DNA of 64,000 bases from Heliocidaris tuberculata (taxonomy: Eukaryota; Echinodermata; Echinoidea; Camarodonta; Echinometridae). The notes beneath the pieces were generated by a model. That model did not search any database. It had not been told where the DNA came from and was given only the letters and a program-made list of their open reading frames with translations. Made by a program: the position numbers and the translations under genes. Below are positions 57,955-64,000 of the stretch, piece by piece (position 1 is the first letter of the stretch; every line of letters starts with the position of its first letter). The stretch lies in assembly GCA_025618425.1 (NCBI GenBank), contig CM046845.1, positions 33,167,277 through 33,231,276 of the forward strand, given 5' to 3'.

Positions 57955-60184
57955 TTGTCTCTTATTTCTTATCATTTCAGGATCAGTATGAATTCGTCTG
58001 TTTCTTTGAATCCTGTTACCCGTACCGGCCCCGCCAGTGTGCAGGCTGACACGGCGGAAGTTAGTTTCACGGTTTCATCTCCGATGATACGCAGTACACT
58101 AACTACCGGGGGTACGGGCGTGAAATCGTCGTCTTGTTCAGGGATTATTTTCCCAGGCTTGTCGACGAAAGGTAAGTTAGGGACCCCTGCGATCAGTGGG
58201 TCTCGGACAGGGACAAGCACCTCGTTGTTTGCTAGCCCGGCAGCGGCCGGGCTCGGCTTTACAACAACAGTCGGGACTCGCAGTCCCGGCGAGGGGGTCG
58301 TCAGATTACCGACCACTGGCACTCATGTCCGCTCAGGGGGAGCCGTCGGGGCACCAACCACTGGCTCCCACCTGAGCAAAGACGCTGGAGTTTCTCCTTC
58401 CAGTGTTCTATATACTCTTAGTGACTCGGCTAGCCCTGACTCAGCCCTAGTCACCACGGAGACGGCTACCCCCCGTTCTAAACGGGCCAAGCGTAGCCGT
58501 GAGAGATCATCCGAGCGCCCTGCCAAGCACGGCCTCTCGGGTACGGCCGAGGTGCCGACTTCTTTGCCGGAGGGCTCTGCCCCCCCTTGCAAGAAGTCCA
58601 AAGGGCACCATTCGGCCAAGTCTCTAAGTCAAAGTCCAAGGTTGCCTCGGGTACACCTATGACTACGACTAGGAAGAAGTGCAAGGCCTCTTCTAAGACG
58701 CCAGACCCTTCTCCTTCGGCGGTCGATCAGGCGGAACTTCTTCGTTTCTTGAAGATAGTTGTGGAGAAGAGCGGGTGGTTACCCACTACCTCCCAGCCGA
58801 CCGCGGGTGGCACGGACCCCCCCTCGGACACTGACCAGTCCGTGGACTTGGGTGATCTGAACCTTGACCCTGTTATACCCGGTTCCGGTTCGACGAGATC
58901 CGACCCCGAGTTACCGGTTTCCATTCTCGGTTTGTCGGTATCCGGCCCCGGTTTGCCGATATCCGGTCCTAATTTACAGGTTCCAGGCTGTCAAAAGCCT
59001 CTTGCTCATGACAGATCAATACTATCCGGTCATGATTGGCCCCTTGAGGGTCATGCTCGATCCCAGCAGGCCCAGAGCCGCCCGGTCAGAGCTGCTCCTA
59101 CTCCGGCGGCGCTTGGCGCCCCTCCCGGTGAGGAGACTTACGGCTCGTGGATGCACCCGCCCCCCTTTAGCCGACTTTTTCCCACATAGCCGACCCTGAT
59201 GTTGACTCTGATTCCGAGTCACAAGCCAGTGCGGTCCTCCAACCCCCTCGTGGTTTGGCAGCTGACGCACAGGCTCTTTTGGAGAGATACTTACCTGAGA
59301 CTTTCCCGCCGGCCCAGCCGGACTCGGCTCAGGCTTCTCTTCTCTTCAGGCAAAGGGCCCCTTCATCGGGGATACCCTTTACTGACGATTTCAAGACTGC
59401 CTATGAGGGCATAGCTGAACAGTCGTCGCTGCCTGGGGCTTCTATTGGTAGGAAGCGTCCCTTTGCCAAGGAATACGCTTTCCGACCCCAAGATTCAGTT
59501 GGTTTTTTCCAACCGAAGAAATTCTCGCCTGACATCGGGCATGTCGGGGCGAGACTTGGCGTGAACTTCAAGAGTAGGAGTTACACAGCCAAGGATAGGC
59601 AGGCACGTGACTTTGAGACTCACGCCAGATCTGGCCTGCGGCTCACGGCCTACCTGGGCTCTTTAATCAGCCTCAGGGTCAGGTCGCGGGAACTTCAGGT
59701 TTCCGAGTCTGACGGCTTGGTTTTGGATGAGATCCTGCTTGTTTTGACAGGATCTCTGTGGTCGCAGCTGACTGCTGCAGCTGTCCAGGCCACGAACTCT
59801 AGGAGAGAGATTGCTCTCTCGTCCTTAGGGGTTCTGGAGAGGGATATCCCCTCCCTTTTGGCAGGGATTCCCCAGTCGGGGAAGCATCTGTTTGGGGGTC
59901 AGTTCGCCGCTGTTCTTCAGCGCGAGATCGACTCCCGTAAGCAGGCGGCTGAATTGTCGAGGCAATTCCGTCCACGTCAGCCGGCTCAACCTCCTAAGCC
60001 GAAGGCTAGGACGTCGGTGCCCCCCCCCCTTCCACGCCATCAGCGGGTGAGCTCGGCTCCACCTCGTGTGGCGTTACCTACCGGTCAGCAGCCCAAGTCT
60101 GCTCGAGGTAGGGACTCTCCCAGAGGTAAGGGGAGTAATAGGGCCCGCGGCAAGGCTCTGGCCAAGCCCAAGCAGGCCTGTTGA
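57955..60184 (+). pseudogene. DIRS gag-like ORF, split over three frames
   Basis: The likely start is ATG 57985 (MNSSVSLNPV). The first frame (57955-58662) is Ser/Thr/Pro/Gly-rich. Coding sense moves to a second frame at about 58620-58635 (KSKSKVASGTP onward, to 59189). It moves again at about 59150-59190 into a third (DSDSESQAS, GLAADAQALLERYLPETFPP) that runs to a stop at 60182-60184. The last part carries the conserved DIRS gag-like block around DFETHARSGLRLTAYLGSLI and a basic C-terminus (KGSNRARGKALAKPKQAC). C-tracts lie close to both breaks (58577-58584, 59161-59166), so sequencing or assembly indels are possible. No zinc knuckle was seen. Confidence 0.75.
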
Positions 60185-60209
60185 GGGTGCGCCCCGAGCA
60201 GTGGATCAC

Positions 60210-62129
60210 CAGGTAGGCGGACGACTACGGTATTTCCTTCCCGCTTGGGAAGCAATTACCGAGGATGGCTTCGTTCTCTCAGTCGTGCGAGACGGCTTCT
60301 TCATAGAACTTGCAGAGCCCGTCCCGCACGGCGCCATCTGTATCCGCCCGCCAGTCTCGTCCGCTCTTCATCAGCAGCATATCTCGGCCGAGATACGATT
60401 ACTGCTGGAGAAGGGCGCTATAGAGAAGGTGAGAGACCACCCACATCTGTGTCTCTCCCCGATCTTTGTGATCCCAAAACGCTCGGGGAAGCTGAGGATG
60501 ATCCTCAATATGAAGGTCATCAACACCTTTATCCCTCCGGAACACTTCCGGATGGAGACACTAGCGTCCATTCTGCCGACAATCGAGCGGACAGATTTGG
60601 CGATTTCGCTAGATTTGAAGGACGCATATTTCCATATCCCGATACATCCACGCTCGCGGGATCTATTGGGATTCGCCTTCCAAGGCGAAACTTTCAGGTT
60701 TCGTGCCCTACCATTCGGGCTGAGACCAGCTCCCCGTGTCTTCACCCGGGTAGTGTCAGCTCTAGCCGCCTTCCAAAGGAATCGCGGTCTCCGACTCTTT
60801 GTCTACCTGGACGATTGGCTCCTGGTAGCACATTCAGAGCCTGTGCTCCGAGATCAGTTGCACCTCCTGCTCCAGACTACTCAGGAGCTAGGATTTATAG
60901 TCAACTGGGAGAAGTCGGAGCTGTCTCCCACTCGTACCCCAGTGTACTTAGGTGCGGAGATAGACATCCCGAATCAGGTCGCCCGCCCCAGCCGCGACAG
61001 AATTCGGACGATTACGTCAGCTGCTCGGTCCTTGCGTCTTTCTCGCAAGGTACGGGCCAAGCGCTGGCTTCAATTTCTGGGCTACCTCGCAAGTCTAGTG
61101 GAGGTACTGCCAGACTGCAGACTTCTGATGAGGCCCTTCCAGTGGCACCTTTTGAAGTTCTTTTCGCCGAGCATAGACTCCCTCAGAGTATGGATTCCAT
61201 TACCGAGGGAGATCAGACGTCTTCTCGCCCCCTGGGCAGACGAGACATTTCTTGCGCGAGGCAAGCCTCTCCGCACCCCTCTTCCGTCAGTGTCCATCTC
61301 GACGGATGCGTCCCTTCTGGGCTGGGGCGGCCATTGTGGGGACGAGATGATTTCAGGCGACTGATCTCATCTGCACACTCTTCCCCATATCAATGTACTG
61401 GAAATGCTGGCGGCATTCATGTCGCTCCGCCATTTCAGGCGCACGATTGTGGGGCACTCCGTGCTTATCCTTACGGACAACACCACGGTTGCTGCCTACA
61501 TCAATCGTCAGGGTAGAACTCGTTCAGTTTCCCTGAACTCTCTTACCGCCCAGTTATGGAGGTGGTGTCGGACAAACAACATTGTCCCGATAGCCTCTTA
61601 CATTCCCGGACAAGAGAATCTTATAGCAGACTTTCTGTCCCGGTGCAAGTGTCTCCCATCCGAGTGGTCCCTCCATCAGGAGGTTTTCGATCTTCTCCGC
61701 GCTACTTGGGCGCCGCTAGAGATCGATCTGTTTGCGACCACTCTCAACCACCGTCTTCCGAGGTACTGTTCTCGGGTACGGGACCCGGAGGCTTGGGCAC
61801 TCGATGCCTTCACTTTCCATTGGGGACATTTTCGAGGGTATGCTTTCCCTCCGTTTCCTTTGATCCCTCAGGTTCTGAGAAAGATCAAGGAGGATCGAGC
61901 GTGGGTCCTGTTAGTAGCCCCGCGCTGGCCGAGGAGACCTTGGTTTCTTCTACTCCTGTCCCTCCTGGCTGGACAGCCGTTTCCACTTCCACTGAGGCCG
62001 GACCTTGTGGCCCAGCCTCTGTCCGGGATCCTCCATCATCGGCCCGAGGTCCTTCACTTGACCGCTTGGCCTTTATCGGGGGAGACGCTAGAGCTTCGGG
62101 ACTCTCTGAGAGAGCCTCTCAGTTTATAG
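60210..62129 (+). pseudogene. DIRS reverse transcriptase / RNase H / methylase-like ORF, one in-frame stop
   Basis: The RT part has LLLEKGAIEKV, SPIFVIPKRSGKLRMILNMK, motif A SLDLKDAYFHIPI, motif B LPFGLRPAPRVF and motif C YLDDWLLV (catalytic Asp pair at 60810-60815). RNase H starts at STDASLLGWGG and continues after a TGA at 61362-61364 with LILTDNTTVAAYINRQG and ENLIADFLSR. Then comes IDLFATTLNHRLPRYCS, FTFHW, FPPFPLIPQVLRKI and APRWPRRPWF, the DAM-methylase-like block found in DIRS elements. The frame overlaps the end of gag (stop 60184) and the start of the recombinase ORF in other frames, a compact layout usual for DIRS. The single TGA lies where a Trp codon would fit. Confidence 0.85.
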
Positions 62130-63111
62130 TCCAGAGTCGTAGAGATTCCACTAGATCTCTTTACAACTCACGTCTGGAGGCCTTTTCAGTTTGGTGTGAA
62201 GACCTCGGGGTTTCACCCCGTGAGGCTTCTGTGGGCACTATTGCAGATTTTCTGATCTCCTTATTTGATAAGGGTAGATCTCTTTCCACTATCCGTGGAT
62301 ACCGCTCTGCCATTTCTGCCATTCATGTTGGCTTTCCGGACGGCTCGGGAGTTTCTAGCTCCCATTACCTGACTAAGTTGCTGAGATCGTTTTTCCTACA
62401 ATGACCAGCAAATCCAAAGCTGTCTCCTGCTTGGAGCCTTCCTAAGGTTCTGGACGCGCTATCAAAGCCTCCCTTTGAACCGATGAGCAAGGCTTCTCTC
62501 CATCATGTGACTGTCAAGACCATTTTTCTTATCGCCATAGCTTCAGGGCAAAGAAGAAGCTCTCTTCATGCTCTTTGTACCTCTCCTGGTCATATCCGTT
62601 GGGAAAGGCAAGGTGTTCGCCTTATCCCCAAGCCCTCCTTTGTAGCCAAAAACCAGACGGCTTCCTCCGGATCGGTTGAGGTGTTTCTCAGCCCCCTGTC
62701 AGACTTCTCCTCAGTCAAGGAGAACAAAGTCTGGTGTCCGGTGAGGGCGCTAAAATGGTACTTAGACAGAACCAAAGATTGCCGCTCGGACGAGCAACTT
62801 TTCTCATTACTCGCGAACCTTTCTCCCCTGCTTCTAGAGAATCCATCTCTAGGTGGATTGTCGAGGCCATCCAGGCCGCTGGCCCAGAGGCCCTTCTCGC
62901 GGATAGTAAACCTAGAGCACATGATACCAGAAGCATTAGTACTTCTTGGGCGCTTTTTCAGGGCATTGCCCTAGAAGACATCTTGAGGGCCGCTTTTTGG
63001 CGGTCTCCTAACTCTTTCACTTCTTTTTATCTGAAGGACATTCCTTCAGGAGAAGTGCAGTTTGCAACTTCGTCTTTGAGGGCGGCATCTTCTGCCGTTG
63101 ACCCCCGTTAG
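61556..63111 (+). pseudogene. DIRS tyrosine recombinase ORF, broken
   Basis: The N-terminal SAM-like core-binding domain is LSERASQFIVQSRRDSTRSL to SLFDKGRSLSTIRGYRSAI, ending at a TGA (62402-62404). The frame resumes and carries the first catalytic Arg in ASGQRRSSLHAL. It shifts by one base at about 62795-62815 into the frame with HDTRSISTSWALF (catalytic His and Arg box) and FTSFYLKDI (catalytic Tyr), stopping at 63109-63111. All R, H-x-x-R and Y positions are therefore still present despite the stop and shift. This enzyme class integrates the circular DIRS DNA. The 5' part of the frame, upstream of about 62063, overlaps the RT ORF and may not be translated. Confidence 0.82.
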
Positions 63112-63158
63112 TCTTCTTCCCTTGGGACATGCCACCCCGGATTTTTATCCGTGCTAGT

Positions 63159-63255
63159 CTAGCAATAATAGGTAGATACATTAATTTATTGTAGTAAATC
63201 AGTAAAATCATACCTGATTTTGTTATTTGCTAAATAAATTTATGTATCTACCTAT
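63159..63255. repeat. DIRS internal complementary region
   Basis: 63159-63198 is the reverse complement of the left extremity (57370-57409). 63196-63255 is the reverse complement of the right extremity (63447-63506). The two halves overlap in AAA, the complement of the TTT shared by both element ends. This arrangement lets the two ends be joined during circular DNA synthesis in the DIRS model. It starts 48 bases after the recombinase stop. Confidence 0.9.
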
Positions 63256-63326
63256 GTCCCTCCCTCCGTCCCCTCTCCTTGCCCAGCAACATGTCCTAAA
63301 CGTTGTCTTTGGCAGCTCGTTAGAGA

Positions 63327-63460
63327 AAGATGGCGGGCGTGCGCTCGCGCATGTGACTATGGGAAGGCGTCATACGGGGGTGGGGCGTGCGCGAATGTGA
63401 CTTTTAGTTTCTCGGTGGTAGCGTAGTTTGGACCAAACTAGCAATAATAGGTAGATACAT
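63327..63460. repeat. DIRS right inverted terminal repeat
   Basis: Perfect reverse complement of 57387-57520. Outside it lie 46 bases unique to the right end (to 63506). The CpG-rich core (GGCGGGCGTGCGCTCGCGC) would hold promoter activity in a typical DIRS, but that is not demonstrable here. Confidence 0.9.
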
Positions 63461-63506
63461 AAATTTATTTAGCAAATAACAAAATCAGGTATGATTTTAC
63501 TGATTT

Positions 63507-63835
63507 CTCAAGAGATCATCATATATTTACAAATAATGAAGAATGGGCAATAAAAGTCACCGTTCAACAATAGATGCATCTCCATCAATTCTGAAAAGTT
63601 GACTTAGTCTATGATCAAAGCTTTTTTTCGAAAGTGAAGCTTACAGAAAGTGCTCAATATCACGCGAGTACGAGATGTTACACGGAAATACGAACAAAAA
63701 TTGAGACTATTAGGCCTGGACACGTCACAATATTGAACTTAAAAAGTCTAACATAACACTGTTACAGTGTTATTAACAAATAACACTAACACAGTTAGTT
63801 TTTAGATCTTGACCGAGTCAAATTCAAAATTATAC
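63507..63835. other. Intron of the RecQ-type gene right of the DIRS element
   Basis: AT-rich with a small palindrome near 63750-63766 (AACACTGTTACAGTGTT). No further exon is seen. Confidence 0.4.
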
Positions 63836-63957
63836 CTTCTAAAGTCACATCTTGTGACGAAGCGTCCCCAAGATAGATGGCTTGAAGTCCACGTTTCTTG
63901 AGCGACTTCACCTGGTCTCTCATCAGAGACACCAAAGGGGAAATAATCAACAAAATG
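63836..63957 (-). CDS. Internal exon of a RecQ-family DNA helicase
   Basis: A 122-nt exon on the minus strand. The translation ILLIISPLVSLMRDQVKSLK followed by KRGLQAIYLGDASSQDVTLE matches helicase motif Ia and following residues of RecQ proteins (SPL-SLM-DQV---L---GI-A). RecQ enzymes unwind DNA 3' to 5' in repair and recombination. Boundaries: acceptor TTTTCACGAAG|C at 63958/63957 and donor GAAG|GTATAA at 63836/63835, phases 2 and 1. The acceptor is weak and the frame is also open a little further upstream. Other exons must lie beyond 64000 (N-terminal side) and to the left (C-terminal side). None was found nearby, and the DIRS element occupies the adjacent presumed intron. It could be an intact gene, one of the RecQ-like paralogues expanded in invertebrates, or a fragment. 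Confidence 0.7.
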
Positions 63958-64000
63958 CTTCGTGAAAATGATAGACTAGAACTTAGAAGATGATGTAACC

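Larger units (their letters stand above)
57370..63506 (+). mobile_element. Full-length DIRS-type retrotransposon
   Basis: A 6.1-kb element bounded by TTTACTACAATAAATTAATG at 57370 and ATGATTTTACTGATTT ending at 63506. It has split inverted terminal repeats (perfect over 134 bp), an internal complementary region just after the last reading frame, and reading frames for gag, RT/RNase H with a methylase-like tail, and a tyrosine recombinase in place of an integrase. This layout defines DIRS elements, which integrate by recombination of a circular intermediate and leave no target duplication. None is seen here; the flanks share only TTT. The reading frames contain at least two stops and three frameshifts, so this copy is not autonomous as read. 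It lies antisense to the RecQ-type exon to its right. Confidence 0.92.

Noticed and set aside
60245..61516. 423-codon frame overlapping the DIRS RT in another phase
   Set aside because: It lacks RT motifs and is a shadow of the true RT frame in GC-richer DNA.

Overview
The window looks like AT-rich, repeat-dense nuclear DNA of an invertebrate deuterostome, most likely an echinoderm and perhaps a sea urchin. The species is an inference. The supporting signs are split genes with GT-AG introns, a PRRT3/4-like membrane protein, a DIRS retrotransposon, long CT/GA microsatellites and many foldback MITEs. There are no bacterial-style operons, no CRISPR array, and no tRNA or rRNA gene that I could recognise.

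Host genes occupy little of the window. They are: (1) a first coding exon of a class-A-like GPCR on the minus strand at 8165-8442, whose later exons are not visible; (2) a complete three-exon sulfotransferase-fold gene on the plus strand, 16052-18610, 284 codons; (3) a two-exon PRRT3/PRRT4-like seven-TM gene on the minus strand, 29616-25408, about 855 aa, with a signal peptide and about 38 copies of a 10-aa acidic repeat encoded by a 30-bp minisatellite; (4) one exon of a RecQ-type helicase on the minus strand at 63836-63957; (5) one weak orphan exon candidate at 51546-51700.

Mobile DNA makes up most of the rest. A CR1/L2-like LINE lies on the minus strand at 33533-39490. Its RT reading frame is split by three insertion clusters: a Tc1/mariner-IS630-type element with a TA duplication (36477-38796), and two mirror-image composites of foldback elements (34636-35465 and 35599-36337), one of which carries a further foldback element. 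A second LINE fragment lies at 55833-56776. A full-length DIRS element at 57370-63506 has a perfect 134-bp inverted terminal repeat, a textbook internal complementary region, and gag, RT/RNase H/methylase-like and tyrosine recombinase reading frames carrying stops and frameshifts. At 48847-49061 a perfect 71-bp inverted repeat encloses a hammerhead-like ribozyme core of the kind known from Penelope-like elements. At least two MITE families recur within the window, and one copy can be compared with a related empty site in the same window.

The remaining stretches are AT-rich non-coding DNA with microsatellites and homopolymer tracts. Short exons (under about 60 codons) outside these genes could have been missed by eye.
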